In this document: positions 14,580 through 24,749 of the stretch, in pieces | Layout of the letters: every line of letters starts with the position of its first letter | How positions within the stretch are numbered: the first letter of the stretch is position 1 | Notes under the pieces: model-generated | What the model saw: only the letters and a program-made list of their open reading frames with translations | What the model was told of the DNA's origin: nothing | Databases searched by the model: none | Assembly: GCA_017935865.1 (NCBI GenBank) | Contig: JAGBGT010000083.1 | Location: 1 to 40,625 of the forward strand | DNA: 40,625 bases | DNA from: Ruminococcus sp. | GTDB lineage: Bacteria > Bacillota > Clostridia > Oscillospirales > Ruminococcaceae | Direction: 5' to 3' | Translations under genes and position numbers: made by a program

Positions 14580-17500
14580 ATGGTGAATGTTACACCTAAG
14601 CAGCTGGGAAAAAATGTCAGAATGAGCTTCGGTAAAATTACCGAGCCTCTTGAAATGCCGAATCTCATTGAGGTTCAGAAGAACTCGTACAAGTGGTTCA
14701 GGGAAGACGGCTTGAAAGAAGTTTTTCGCGACATGACGGCGATCACGGATTATAACGGAAATCTCGTCCTCAACTTCAAGGATTATCGCTTCGACGATAC
14801 GCCCAAGTATACCCTCGCAGAGTGTAAATCGAGAGGCGCTACTTATCAGGTCGCCATGAGAGCCACCGCGACCCTCTGCAATAAGGAGACCGGCGCTATC
14901 AGTGAGAGCGAGATCTATATGGGCGATTTTCCGCTCATGACGGACAGCGGTACCTTCGTTATCAACGGTGCCGAGCGTGTTATAGTTTCACAGTTGGTTC
15001 GTTCTCCCGGCGTTTACTATGCCTTTGAAAAGGACAAGACGGGCAAGGATCTTTTCAGCACCACGGTCATCCCGAACAGAGGCGCGTGGCTGGAATATGA
15101 AATGGATTCCAACGACGTTGTGTATGTCCGTATCGACAAGAACAGAAAGATCCCGATAACTACCTTTATCCGTGCCCTCGGCGTAGGCACGGACGAGGAG
15201 ATCTACGAGCTTTTCGGTCCTGACGAGAGACTGAAGCAGACTATCCTGCAAAAGGATCAGACCAAGAATAACTCCGACGCTCTTATCGACGTTTACAAAA
15301 AGCTCCGTCCCGGCGAGCCTCCGACAGTCGAGAGCGCTGTTACCCACCTGAACAACCTCTTCTTCGACGCAAAGAGATACGATCTCTGCCGCTTCGGAAG
15401 ATACAAATACAACAAGAAGCTGGGCATTGCCTCCCGTTTGGCAGGTCATACGCTGACCGAGCCTGTTGTCAATCCCATGACCGGCGAGATAATGGCTGAG
15501 GCAGGCGAGACCGTGACCTACGACAGAGCCTGCGAGATCGAGCAGGCAGGCGTTTATTACGCATTCGTAAAGGTCGAAGCCAAGGAGTACTACACCAACG
15601 ACCGCGGCGAGACCCAGATCCGCCTGGTTGAGCGCGTTGCAAAGATAATCGGCAACGGCATGGTCGATATCAAGGGCTATGTGGATTTTGATGTTGAGAA
15701 GTACGGCATCAATGAGAAAGTCTCCTTCAAGGTGCTCCGCGAGATCCTCGAAAACTCTGCCGACGCTGAGGAGCTGGAGGACAATATCAAGAAAAAAGCT
15801 GACGAGCTTGTTCCCAAGCATATCATCCTCGACGATATCTTCGCGACTATCAGCTACTTCATCAACCTCTGCGAGGGTGTGGGTACTGTTGACGACATCG
15901 ACCACCTGGGCAACAGACGTATCCGCTCCGTAGGCGAACTGCTCCAGAACCAGTTCCGTATCGGCTATGCGCGTATGGAACGCGGTATCCGCGAGAGAAT
16001 GAACATCCAGACTCAGGATGTGAATACCCTCACTCCCCAGACGCTCATCAATATCAGACCTATTTCCTCGGCTATGAAAGAGTTCTTCTGTTCGTCGCCG
16101 CTGTCTCAGTTCATGGATCAGAACAACCCTCTTGCCGAGCTGACTCACAAGAGAAGACTTTCAGCGCTGGGCCCCGGCGGTCTTTCCAGAGACCGTGCCG
16201 GATTCGAGGTTCGTGACGTTCATTACAGTCACTACGGCAGAATGTGTCCTATCGAGACTCCTGAAGGCCCTAACATCGGACTTATCTCATATCTTGCTAC
16301 TTTCGCAAGAATAAACGAATACGGCTTTATCGAAGCTCCCTACAGAAAGGTCGACAAGGAGACCGGGGTTGTTACCAATGAAGTAGTCTATATGACTGCC
16401 GACGTTGAGGATAACTACGTTGTCGCTCAGGCAAACGAGCCTCTCACGGAAGAGGGCAGGCTGGCGCGCCCGAGAGTAAACGCCCGTCACCGCGACCAGA
16501 TACTGGAGTGCGAGCGAGAGATCGTTGACTATATGGACGTTTCGCCTAAGATGGTCGTTTCTGTCGCTACCTCCATGATCCCGTTCCTGGAAAACGACGA
16601 CGCCAACCGTGCGCTCATGGGCTCGAATATGCAGAGGCAGGCTGTTCCGCTTCTCAAAACAGAGCGTCCCTTTGTCGGCACGGGTATGGAATATAAGGCG
16701 GCTGTTGACTCAGGCGTGTGCATCGTTTCAGACTGCGACGGTACGGTCAATTACGTTGACGCCGACAAGGTACACGTTATCGGTAACGACGGAATCGAGC
16801 GCAAATATGAGCTTATCAAGTTCAAGCGTTCCAACCAGGGTACCTGCGTAAACCAGAGACCTATCGTCTCTCTGGGCGAAAAGGTCGAAAAGGGTCAGGT
16901 CCTTGCTGACGGTCCGGCTACGGCTGACGGCGAGATCTCACTGGGTAAGAATGCCCTTATCGGCTTCATGACCTGGGAGGGCTATAACTACGAGGACGCC
17001 GTTCTCCTTAACGAGAGACTGGTTCGCGAGGATGTATTCACATCCGTTCATATAGAAGAGTACGAGATCGAATGCCGCGAGACAAAGCTCGGCTCGGAGG
17101 AAATTACAAGAGATATTCCAAACGTTGGCGAGGACGCCCTTGCCAACCTGGACGAGAACGGTATCATCCGCATCGGTTCTGAGGTTACGGCAGGCGATAT
17201 CCTGGTCGGCAAGGTAACTCCCAAGGGCGAGACCGAGCTGACGGCGGAGGAAAGACTGCTCCGCGCTATCTTCGGCGAAAAGGCACGCGAAGTCCGTGAT
17301 AATTCACTGAAAGTACCTCACGGCGAGGCTGGCGTTATCGTTGACGTAAAGGTGTTCACAAGAGAAAACTGCGACGAGCTGTCCGCAGGTGTAAATATGC
17401 GCGTTATCTGCTATATCGCGCAGAAGCGTAAGATCACCGTCGGCGATAAGATGGCTGGACGTCACGGAAACAAGGGCGTTGTTTCCCGTATTCTTCCGGA

Positions 17501-18488
17501 GGAGGATATGCCTTTCCTCCCGGACGGCACACCTCTCGATATCGTGCTCAATCCTCTGGGCGTACCTTCACGTATGAACATCGGTCAGGTTCTTGAAGTC
17601 CACCTTGGCATGGCGTGCAAGGCGCTTGGCTGGCACATTATGACTCCTGTATTCGACGGCGCACACGAGGACGACATCCGCGACTGCTTCCGCATGGCAA
17701 ACGAACACAGCCAGGAGCATAGGGACGATATGTTCGAGCTTAATTCTATGGATAAGGTCATCAACCCCAATGCGCTGGAATTTACGGAAGACTGTAAGTT
17801 CACCCTGTACGACGGACGTACCGGCGAGAAGTTTGACAACAGAGTTACTGTGGGCTATATGTACTACCTCAAGCTCCACCACCTGGTTGACGATAAGATC
17901 CACGCCCGTTCCGTAGGACCTTACGCTCTCGTTACGCAGCAGCCTCTGGGCGGTAAGGCTCAGTTCGGCGGACAGCGTTTCGGTGAGATGGAGGTATGGG
18001 CTCTGGAGGCTTACGGCGCGGCTTACACGCTCCAGGAGATCCTGACCGTCAAGTCGGATGACACTATCGGACGTGTTAACACCTACGAGGCGATCGTAAA
18101 GGGTCAGAACGTTCCCACGCCGGGAATCCCGGAGTCGTTCAAGGTTCTTATCAAGGAAATGCAGTCTCTTGGTCTGGACGTTAAGGTGCTTGACGAAAAC
18201 CAGGAGGAGATCGACCTCAAGCAGAACTTCGACGACGACCCGATACCTTCAAGGGATTCTTTCGCCGACGAGGAAACTGCCGATCCCGGACAGTACAACG
18301 AAAGCGAAATGGGCGACGCAGGCTTCGGCATGGGCGACGAGGATGAGGATTTTGAGAGCATGGATGCCGACGAATCCTACAGCTTCGACGGAGACGAGGA
18401 CGAAGATGACATTTTCAGCGGCGACGATGCTGTCGAGGATGACGACGACTTCGGCGACCTTGCTCTTGACGATTCCTTTGATGATTAA
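14580..18488 (+). CDS. rpoB: DNA-directed RNA polymerase subunit beta
   Basis: 1302 residues. The rifampicin-binding region is intact and of the sensitive type ([37 protein letters not shown]), with the Asp, His and Ser at the positions where resistance changes arise unaltered. Other landmarks are [29 protein letters not shown] and the C-terminal [24 protein letters not shown]. An unusually acidic tail of about 80 residues (after ~1220, runs of Asp/Glu ending DDSFDD) follows the conserved end. The ATG follows AGGAGG. rpoC follows 70 bases downstream. rplJ/rplL are not immediately upstream in this window, unlike the common bacterial order. Confidence 0.99.
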   Translation: MVNVTPKQLGKNVRMSFGKITEPLEMPNLIEVQKNSYKWFREDGLKEVFRDMTAITDYNGNLVLNFKDYRFDDTPKYTLAECKSRGATYQVAMRATATLCNKETGAISESEIYMGDFPLMTDSGTFVINGAERVIVSQLVRSPGVYYAFEKDKTGKDLFSTTVIPNRGAWLEYEMDSNDVVYVRIDKNRKIPITTFIRALGVGTDEEIYELFGPDERLKQTILQKDQTKNNSDALIDVYKKLRPGEPPTVESAVTHLNNLFFDAKRYDLCRFGRYKYNKKLGIASRLAGHTLTEPVVNPMTGEIMAEAGETVTYDRACEIEQAGVYYAFVKVEAKEYYTNDRGETQIRLVERVAKIIGNGMVDIKGYVDFDVEKYGINEKVSFKVLREILENSADAEELEDNIKKKADELVPKHIILDDIFATISYFINLCEGVGTVDDIDHLGNRRIRSVGELLQNQFRIGYARMERGIRERMNIQTQDVNTLTPQTLINIRPISSAMKEFFCSSPLSQFMDQNNPLAELTHKRRLSALGPGGLSRDRAGFEVRDVHYSHYGRMCPIETPEGPNIGLISYLATFARINEYGFIEAPYRKVDKETGVVTNEVVYMTADVEDNYVVAQANEPLTEEGRLARPRVNARHRDQILECEREIVDYMDVSPKMVVSVATSMIPFLENDDANRALMGSNMQRQAVPLLKTERPFVGTGMEYKAAVDSGVCIVSDCDGTVNYVDADKVHVIGNDGIERKYELIKFKRSNQGTCVNQRPIVSLGEKVEKGQVLADGPATADGEISLGKNALIGFMTWEGYNYEDAVLLNERLVREDVFTSVHIEEYEIECRETKLGSEEITRDIPNVGEDALANLDENGIIRIGSEVTAGDILVGKVTPKGETELTAEERLLRAIFGEKAREVRDNSLKVPHGEAGVIVDVKVFTRENCDELSAGVNMRVICYIAQKRKITVGDKMAGRHGNKGVVSRILPEEDMPFLPDGTPLDIVLNPLGVPSRMNIGQVLEVHLGMACKALGWHIMTPVFDGAHEDDIRDCFRMANEHSQEHRDDMFELNSMDKVINPNALEFTEDCKFTLYDGRTGEKFDNRVTVGYMYYLKLHHLVDDKIHARSVGPYALVTQQPLGGKAQFGGQRFGEMEVWALEAYGAAYTLQEILTVKSDDTIGRVNTYEAIVKGQNVPTPGIPESFKVLIKEMQSLGLDVKVLDENQEEIDLKQNFDDDPIPSRDSFADEETADPGQYNESEMGDAGFGMGDEDEDFESMDADESYSFDGDEDEDDIFSGDDAVEDDDDFGDLALDDSFDD

Positions 18489-18504
18489 TTAACGGAAACA
18501 CCGC

Positions 18505-18525
18505 GCAGCGGACACTGTCCGCTGC
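18505..18525 (+). other. Intercistronic hairpin between rpoB and rpoC
   Basis: Perfect 9-base arms GCAGCGGAC (18505-18513) and GTCCGCTGC (18517-18525) with a 3-base loop and no following T-run, so it is not a standard terminator. It may be an mRNA processing or stability site. Confidence 0.6.
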
Positions 18526-18558
18526 TCTGTCAAGCATTAAATTGCAGGAGGTAGCAGT

Positions 18559-21500
18559 TTGGAATTTAATACTTTCGATTCAATAAAAATCGGTCTGGCA
18601 TCGCCGGAACAGATCAGAAGCTGGTCGTTCGGCGCTGTTGAGAGACCTGAAACTATAAATTACAGAACGCAGAAGCCGGAGAGAGACGGTCTTTTCTGCG
18701 AAAAAATATTCGGACCAACAAAGGACTGGGAGTGCCACTGCGGAAAGTTCAAGAAGATACGCTTCAAGGGTAAGGTCTGCGACCGCTGCGGCGTTGAGGT
18801 AACACGGGCAAGAGTCCGCCGCGAGAGAATGGGTCACATCGAGCTGGCAGCTCCGGTATCCCATATCTGGTACTTCAAGGGCACGCCCTCCCGTATCGGT
18901 CAGGTTCTGGAAATATCGCAGAAGCGTCTGGAGGAAGTACTCTACTTCACAAAGTATATCGTGACTGACCCCGGCAGCACAAATCTTGAAAAGAAGCAGC
19001 TTCTCTCCGAAAAGGAGTACCTGGACTATCTGGGCAAGTACGGCGACGATTTCAAGGCTGAAATGGGCGCGGAGGCTATCAAGAAGCTGCTCTGCGAGTT
19101 CGACCCGGACAGATACGACGCACAGAAGAGACGCCTTGTGGAAATGGGCAAGATCTCCCTTGGCGGCGGAAGAGTTCAGTGCTTCAATAATCCTATGGAG
19201 TGCCAGTGCGACGAGTGCGCCGCTTTTGCGGAGCTGGAGGACGTTCAGTGGAAAAACAACCTGGAGCTTTGCGCCGACGACCTGAAAAATGAGCTGGCAG
19301 GGCTTCCCTCCGGTCAGAAGAAGGTCAAGCTGGTAAAGAGACTCCAGATCATCGAGGCTTTCCGCCTTTCCGGAAATAAGCCTCAGTGGATGATAATGGA
19401 CGTTGTGCCCGTTATCCCACCCGACCTCCGTCCTATGATCATGCTGGACGGCGGACGTTACGCCACATCCGACCTCAACGATCTGTACAGACGTGTTATA
19501 AACAGAAACAACCGACTCAAGAGAATGCTGGAGCTGGATGCGCCTGATATTATCGTGAGAAACGAAAAGCGTATGCTCCAGGAGGCTGTTGACGCCCTTA
19601 TCGACAACGGCAGACACGGCAGACCTGTTACAGGCCCAAGCAACCGTGCGCTGAAATCCCTTTCGGATATGCTTAAAGGTAAGCAGGGTCGTTTCCGTCA
19701 GAACCTGCTGGGTAAGCGTGTTGACTACTCGGGACGTTCGGTTATCGTCGTAGGCCCTGAACTGAAAATGTATCAGTGCGGTCTCCCAAAAGAGATGGCT
19801 CTGGAGCTGTTCAAGCCTTTCGTTCTTAAGAGACTGGTGGACAAAAAGGCTATCGCCAATATCAAGTCCGCAAGAAAGCTCATCGACCGTGCCGACAACA
19901 AGGTATGGGATGCTCTGGAGGACGTTATCAAGGATCACCCTGTAATGCTGAACCGTGCTCCTACGCTGCACCGTCTCGGTATCCAGGCATTTGAGCCTAT
20001 CCTGGTTGAGGGTCGTGCTATCAAGCTCCACCCGCTGGTATGTTCGGCGTTCAACGCTGACTTCGACGGCGACCAGATGGCTGTTCATCTTCCCCTTTCG
20101 GCAGAGGCTCAGGCGGAGGCTCGTTTTCTCATGCTGGCAGCCAACAACCTGCTGAAACCCTCGGACGGAAAGCCTGTTGCCGTACCGTCCCAGGATATGG
20201 TTCTCGGTTCGTACTATCTGACTATGGATAAGCCCGGCGAGCCTGGTGAGGGCAAGGTGTTCCGCGATATCAACGAGGCTCTCATGGCTTACTATGAGCA
20301 CGATGTTTCGCTCCATGCAAATATCAAGGTCAAGATAACCAAGGATATCGGCGATAAAAAGGTCTCAAAGATCATCGACGCCACTGTCGGCAGACTTATC
20401 TTCAACGAAAATATCCCCCAGAATCTGGGCTATGTAGACAGAACAAACTCCGACAAGCAGTTCGACCTGGAGGTCGCATTCCTGGTAGGAAAGAAGCAGC
20501 TTTCCGATATCATCGAGCGCTGCATCAAGATCCACGGAACGACGACTACTTCGGAGGTACTTGACAGGATCAAGGCTCTGGGATATAAATACTCCACAAG
20601 GGCAGCTCTTACCGTTGCTGTCTGCGACGCCACGATACCTCCCCAGAAGAAGGAGATACTGGCACAGGCTGACGAGGCTGTTCAGGAGATCACAAACGAA
20701 TACAACTTCGGCTATATTTCGGCTCAGGAGAAGTCCGCAAAGATAGTTTCCCTGTGGACAAATACGACGGATGCCGTTACGAACGCCCTGAAAGCGAACT
20801 TCGACAGATACAATCCTATCTGGATGATGGCTGACTCCGGCGCCCGTGGTTCGATTTCCCAGATCAGACAGTTGGCAGGTATGCGTGGACTTATCGCCAA
20901 TACCTCCGGTGCGGTAATCGAAATTCCTATCAGAGCCAACTACCGTGAGGGTCTTAACATCCTGGAGTACTTTATCGCATCCCGAGGCGCCCGTAAGGGT
21001 CTGGCTGATACGGCGCTCCGTACCGCCGACTCGGGTTATCTGACACGTCGTCTTGTTGACGTTTCTCAGGACGTTATCATCCGCGAGGAGGACTGCGGCA
21101 CTACCGACGGTATTGAGGTTTACGAGATCAAGAACGGCAACGAAGTCGTTGAGCCTTTCGCTGAGCGTCTTGTGGGACGTTTCCTGGCTGACGACCTCCG
21201 CGACGAAACAGGAGAGCTTATCGTCTCCAGAAACAAGCTCATCACCGACGCCGATGCAAAGAAGATCATCGACGCAGGCGTTGAGAAGATCAAGATCCGT
21301 TCAGTGCTCAACTGTAAGGCGAGAACAGGTGTATGCGCAAAGTGCTACGGTGCAAACCTGGCATTCAACAACATCGTTTCTGTGGGCGAGGCTGTCGGCG
21401 TTATCGCTGCTCAGTCCATCGGTGAGCCTGGTACGCAGCTTACCATGAGAACGTTCCACACCGGCGGCGTTGCTTCGGCAGATGCCGAGGATATCACGCA

Positions 21501-22278
21501 GGGTCTGCCCCGTGTTGAGGAGCTTTTCGAGAGCAGACGTCCAAAGGGCGCGGCTATCCTCTCCAGGATCGCAGGAAAGATTCATATTGAGGAAATCAAG
21601 ACTACCCGCAATATCGTTGTTACAAACGACGAAACAGGCGAGACGGAGAACTATATGATCCCCTACAACTTCAAGATCCGCGTATCAGAGGGTCAGGAGA
21701 TCACAAGGGGAACGCGTCTTACCGAGGGCAATATCTATCCGGCGGATATTCTCAATATCCTGGGAACTATGGATGTTCAGAACTATATCATCAACGAAGT
21801 ACAGAAGGTTTACCGTCTCCAGGGTGTTGATATCAACGATAAGCACATCGAGGTCATCGTTCGTCAGATGCTGAGAAAGGTCAAGATAGAGGAAAGCGGA
21901 TCAAGCTATCTGCTGCCGGGTACGCTTGTTGACAGCAAGGAGATAGACGCTATCAACAGCGAGTTGCAGGCGAGAATAGACTCCGGCGAGGAGGGTCTCC
22001 AGCTTGTTACCTATTCTCCTGTTCTCCAGGGTATCACAAAGGCTTCGTCCAATTCTGACAGCTTTATGTCGGCGGCTTCGTTCCAGGAGACTACAAAGGC
22101 TCTTACGGATGCCGCTATCAGAGGAAAGAGCGACAAGCTTCTCGGTCTGAAAGAAAACGTTATTATCGGTAAGCTTATTCCTGCCGGAACCGGTATGGAC
22201 TGCTACAACCAGGTCAAGGTGGTCAGAACAGATGTCCCTGCCGAGCACACCGCTGCGGCTGCTGCATCAATAGTTTGA
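18559..22278 (+). CDS. rpoC: DNA-directed RNA polymerase subunit beta'
   Basis: 1239 residues, a size typical of Firmicutes. The start is TTG (18559), supported by GGAGG 8 bases upstream and by the conserved opening [21 protein letters not shown]. The zinc-ribbon cysteines are CHCGKFKK and CDRCGVEV, the catalytic magnesium loop is NADFDGDQM at about residue 499, and the second zinc site is [13 protein letters not shown] near 920. The bridge helix/trigger loop region has [16 protein letters not shown]. It is co-transcribed with rpoB. A rho-independent terminator lies 9 bases after the stop. Confidence 0.99.
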   Translation: MEFNTFDSIKIGLASPEQIRSWSFGAVERPETINYRTQKPERDGLFCEKIFGPTKDWECHCGKFKKIRFKGKVCDRCGVEVTRARVRRERMGHIELAAPVSHIWYFKGTPSRIGQVLEISQKRLEEVLYFTKYIVTDPGSTNLEKKQLLSEKEYLDYLGKYGDDFKAEMGAEAIKKLLCEFDPDRYDAQKRRLVEMGKISLGGGRVQCFNNPMECQCDECAAFAELEDVQWKNNLELCADDLKNELAGLPSGQKKVKLVKRLQIIEAFRLSGNKPQWMIMDVVPVIPPDLRPMIMLDGGRYATSDLNDLYRRVINRNNRLKRMLELDAPDIIVRNEKRMLQEAVDALIDNGRHGRPVTGPSNRALKSLSDMLKGKQGRFRQNLLGKRVDYSGRSVIVVGPELKMYQCGLPKEMALELFKPFVLKRLVDKKAIANIKSARKLIDRADNKVWDALEDVIKDHPVMLNRAPTLHRLGIQAFEPILVEGRAIKLHPLVCSAFNADFDGDQMAVHLPLSAEAQAEARFLMLAANNLLKPSDGKPVAVPSQDMVLGSYYLTMDKPGEPGEGKVFRDINEALMAYYEHDVSLHANIKVKITKDIGDKKVSKIIDATVGRLIFNENIPQNLGYVDRTNSDKQFDLEVAFLVGKKQLSDIIERCIKIHGTTTTSEVLDRIKALGYKYSTRAALTVAVCDATIPPQKKEILAQADEAVQEITNEYNFGYISAQEKSAKIVSLWTNTTDAVTNALKANFDRYNPIWMMADSGARGSISQIRQLAGMRGLIANTSGAVIEIPIRANYREGLNILEYFIASRGARKGLADTALRTADSGYLTRRLVDVSQDVIIREEDCGTTDGIEVYEIKNGNEVVEPFAERLVGRFLADDLRDETGELIVSRNKLITDADAKKIIDAGVEKIKIRSVLNCKARTGVCAKCYGANLAFNNIVSVGEAVGVIAAQSIGEPGTQLTMRTFHTGGVASADAEDITQGLPRVEELFESRRPKGAAILSRIAGKIHIEEIKTTRNIVVTNDETGETENYMIPYNFKIRVSEGQEITRGTRLTEGNIYPADILNILGTMDVQNYIINEVQKVYRLQGVDINDKHIEVIVRQMLRKVKIEESGSSYLLPGTLVDSKEIDAINSELQARIDSGEEGLQLVTYSPVLQGITKASSNSDSFMSAASFQETTKALTDAAIRGKSDKLLGLKENVIIGKLIPAGTGMDCYNQVKVVRTDVPAEHTAAAAASIV

Positions 22279-22286
22279 CCGACGTG

Positions 22287-22318
22287 AAAAAGAGGGCTGA
22301 AAATAGCCCTCTTTTTGT
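22287..22318 (+). terminator. Terminator of rpoB-rpoC
   Basis: Stem AAAAAGAGGGCT (22287-22298) with AGCCCTCTTTTT (22305-22316), a 6-base loop, the T-run being part of the stem. Confidence 0.9.
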
Positions 22319-22376
22319 TAAAAAATCAACTGCGCATATCCGGCACGATCTTTGTGCGGTATTGCCTGAAGATAAA

Positions 22377-22537
22377 GAACTTGTTCTCATAGGATATTGC
22401 ACGCATCTTTTCGGCAAATTTCACTGATCGCTGCGTTGAAAAAGCTCACCATACGTCAGTATGCTTTCGCTTTTTCGCCTTGCACTCAGTAAAATTATGC
22501 TCGAAAATCTACGCACAAATCCTATGAGAACAAGTTC
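22377..22537. mobile_element. MITE-like inverted-repeat element
   Basis: 18-base perfect terminal inverted repeats GAACTTGTTCTCATAGGA (22377-22394) and its complement (22520-22537). Inside is a second hairpin, GAAAAAGC/GCTTTTTC, with CATAC/GTATG at its tip. There is no coding capacity. The ends resemble the element at 11167-11231. The stretch before it (about 22351-22368, TTTGTGCGGTATTGCC) looks like a decayed arm of the element at 24644-24691. Confidence 0.75.
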
Positions 22538-22566
22538 AAAGAATTTCTAAGAAATAAGGTGGATTT

Positions 22567-22833
22567 ATGGAATATACATATAAGACAAAAATGGTTTGCT
22601 CCCAGGAGATAACTTTCGATATTGACGGCGATGTTATTACAAATGTCCGTTTTTTAGGCGGATGCAACGGAAATCTTAAAGCCGTTTCAAAGCTGGTGGA
22701 CGGAATGACCGTGGAGGAGATAGAGGCTAAGCTGAAAGGCAATCTCTGTGGAAAAAGACCCACATCATGCGCCGACCAACTGGCAATAGCAGTCAGAGAG
22801 GCGTATGATTCGCAGGGGAAAGATAACGCCTGA
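22567..22833 (+). CDS. TSCPD-domain small protein (TIGR03905-like)
   Basis: 88 residues. The sequence has a central GGCNGNLK motif and a C-terminal TSCADQLA motif resembling the TSCPD domain, with cysteines at about 10, 38, 60 and 67 (LCGKRPTSCADQL). This is the arrangement of the stand-alone four-Cys clostridial family of unknown function (TIGR03905, recalled from memory). TSCPD domains also occur at the C-terminus of some class II ribonucleotide reductases. The Cys residues suggest metal or redox chemistry, which is unproven. ATG start with AAGGTGG upstream. The gene is monocistronic between a MITE-like element and the next secreted protein gene. Confidence 0.85.
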   Translation: MEYTYKTKMVCSQEITFDIDGDVITNVRFLGGCNGNLKAVSKLVDGMTVEEIEAKLKGNLCGKRPTSCADQLAIAVREAYDSQGKDNA

Positions 22834-22912
22834 AAATAAAAACGTAAACACCGCATAAAGACGTTAGAATTTTCAACAGGCTGGCGGGGATCAATATAAA
22901 TAGGAGTAAATT

Positions 22913-24670
22913 ATGAAAAAGCGTTTATTAGGAATTATAACTGCTGTCGCATTATTAGCAGGTATTCCTGTTGGTTCAGCTTATTCAGCAGATGAAGAAA
23001 CAAGTCCGTTGAAAGAGCTTGCTAAGCAGCTTGGTTGGGAAACGGACTACTTCACTTTCGTAAACTATTCAAATCTTGTAGGCAACAGCAAAACAGATGA
23101 AAAATACCTTGAGTATTTGAATACCTGCACAAACGCTGAAATAGTGTCCGACCCATTCGACAATTATTACAACATTTTGAAAAGTGGAAGATGTATGGGT
23201 ATATCGACTCTCGAAGTTCTGGCGCATAACGGAATAATAAAACCGTCTGATATACAGCCCGGAAGAGAATTTCTTACAGATATTACTCTCGATGATGGTG
23301 TAAAGAATGTAGTGGCAAAATATCATTTGCTGCAAAATCACACTGAACTCGATTTGTATATGAAATGGTACTTAACTCATTACAGCACCGAAGAAAAGGT
23401 GAAAATGCTTCTTGATACGGCAGAAAGAAGCATGGAGGAGGGAAAATACTTTCTTATGGTATACGATTCTCCGGGAGTTACAAGTACATCTGAGAGATTT
23501 ATCCATGCAGTAGCCGGTATTGGAATAGCCGACGGCAATTGGACGTTTAATGATGAACAGTATGATAAGTGTATTCTTACTTACGATTCAAATGCAGTAA
23601 GAGGGGAATTTTATCCACAGGAAATGATCGCATGGGGATTTTTAGAAAATCTTTCCATTTACGTAAATTCTGAAAGTAACAGATTATATGTTCCCGGTTA
23701 TGACATAGGGACAGATGACGGATTAACATTTTTTGCTACTGATGATGAAACGCTTTTGAATTATAAGGGTTCGATAAACCCCTCTGAAACGGTAAATACA
23801 GATTTATCTCTCCTGAATAAGATCAAGGTTGAGGGAGAGGGCGAATATTCCATAATCGCAAAAAGAACCGATGAAACTTCCTACGACGTTGTCGCTGATT
23901 CTTTTGATAGCTACCTGACGAAAAATACCAACTCATATTATTTTGATGGAAGCAGCGTTGTAGTTGAAAATGTTGGCGGAGCTGAACTTGATGCGAGCAT
24001 TACCGATACGGCTCATACAGTTAATATCAATGTGGACGGCAATGTGCAAAATATATTTAAGGACGCCTCAACAATTGAGATCACAGGCAGCGGTGAAAAT
24101 GCAAGTTACAGCGTTGACATTATTTTAAATGAGGGTAATTATGAATTTTCGCCCCATTATCGCTGGAAATTTGACGGCGTTACAGACAGCGATATCAGCG
24201 TAAAACAGACCGATAAGGGAATACTTCTGAGCAGTGACGACATCATTGACTGTAAGGTCACAACGTATGACGCAATATATAATGCAGAAGATTCGGTTAA
24301 AGATATGGAGGGCAATTGCCATACAATTGAAATTATCAGTCCTGAAAATGTAATGGTTTATTTTGATGAAAATGATGAACTGAAATATGATGAAGTTACA
24401 TCAAGAGTTACATCAGGAGATGTCAATAATGACAATTTAGTTGATGCAAGTGACGCTTCTTATGTTCTTGCAGAATATGCGAATCTTTCAACAGGCGGAA
24501 ACGGAACATTTACCAAAAGTCAGAGATCGGCAGGAGATGTGAACTTCGATGGAAAAATTGATGCAAGTGACGCATCATATATTCTGGTATTTTATTCATA
24601 CCTCTCAACAGGCGGTACAGAAACAAATATGAGAGAATGGTTAAGGCAACACCGCACAAAGCTTGCCTGA
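22913..24670 (+). CDS. Secreted dockerin protein, possible papain-like cysteine peptidase
   Basis: 585 residues. A signal peptide (MKKRLLGIITAVALLAG, cleavage near AYSA) leads to a region of about 350 residues with Cys94 in GRCMGIS, His198 in RFIHAVAGIG and Asp225/Asn227 in ILTYDSNAV. That Cys...His...Asp/Asn order and the text around each residue suggest a papain-like fold; this is inference, with no family named. A beta-rich middle follows. The dockerin (about 500-570) has two near-identical calcium repeats (GDVNNDNLVDASDASYVLAE and GDVNFDGKIDASDASYILVF). The last nine residues and the stop come from an inserted inverted-repeat element. The gene is visibly more AT-rich than the lyase gene, suggesting a different origin. 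GGAG precedes the ATG. Confidence 0.85.
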   Translation: MKKRLLGIITAVALLAGIPVGSAYSADEETSPLKELAKQLGWETDYFTFVNYSNLVGNSKTDEKYLEYLNTCTNAEIVSDPFDNYYNILKSGRCMGISTLEVLAHNGIIKPSDIQPGREFLTDITLDDGVKNVVAKYHLLQNHTELDLYMKWYLTHYSTEEKVKMLLDTAERSMEEGKYFLMVYDSPGVTSTSERFIHAVAGIGIADGNWTFNDEQYDKCILTYDSNAVRGEFYPQEMIAWGFLENLSIYVNSESNRLYVPGYDIGTDDGLTFFATDDETLLNYKGSINPSETVNTDLSLLNKIKVEGEGEYSIIAKRTDETSYDVVADSFDSYLTKNTNSYYFDGSSVVVENVGGAELDASITDTAHTVNINVDGNVQNIFKDASTIEITGSGENASYSVDIILNEGNYEFSPHYRWKFDGVTDSDISVKQTDKGILLSSDDIIDCKVTTYDAIYNAEDSVKDMEGNCHTIEIISPENVMVYFDENDELKYDEVTSRVTSGDVNNDNLVDASDASYVLAEYANLSTGGNGTFTKSQRSAGDVNFDGKIDASDASYILVFYSYLSTGGTETNMREWLRQHRTKLA

Positions 24671-24691
24671 CGGCTTTGTACAGTGTTGCCT
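24644..24691. mobile_element. Small TA-flanked inverted-repeat element at the 3' end of the dockerin gene
   Basis: The left arm (from AGGCAACACCGCACAAAGC) pairs with the right arm (GCTTTGTACAGTGTTGCCT) with two mismatches, and TA flanks both ends (24642-24643, 24692-24693). The terminal AGGCAACAC resembles AGGAAGCAC of the element at 13945. It overlaps the coding sequence and provides the codons after REW and the TGA stop (24668-24670). Confidence 0.75.
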
Positions 24692-24694
24692 TAA

Positions 24695-24746
24695 ACCTCC
24701 CCGGAAATCGCTGTATGACGCAGGATCTTCCGGTTTCCGGGGAGGT
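24695..24746. terminator. Bidirectional hairpin between convergent genes
   Basis: 13-base perfect arms ACCTCCCCGGAAA (24695-24707) and TTTCCGGGGAGGT (24734-24746) around a 26-base loop, between the dockerin gene and the lipid kinase stop at 24750. T-runs are weak on both sides, so its efficiency is uncertain. Confidence 0.6.
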
Positions 24747-24749
24747 CTG

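Noticed and set aside
14988..16148. 386-residue open frame antisense to rpoB
   Set aside because: Shadow of the rpoB reading frame, with no family features.
16060..16260. Rifampicin-resistance changes in rpoB
   Set aside because: The Asp, His and Ser positions of the resistance cluster are the sensitive residues.
18580..20316. 578-residue open frame antisense to rpoC
   Set aside because: It lies wholly opposite a certain rpoC gene; the long open frame is a by-product of its codon pattern and has no recognisable domain.
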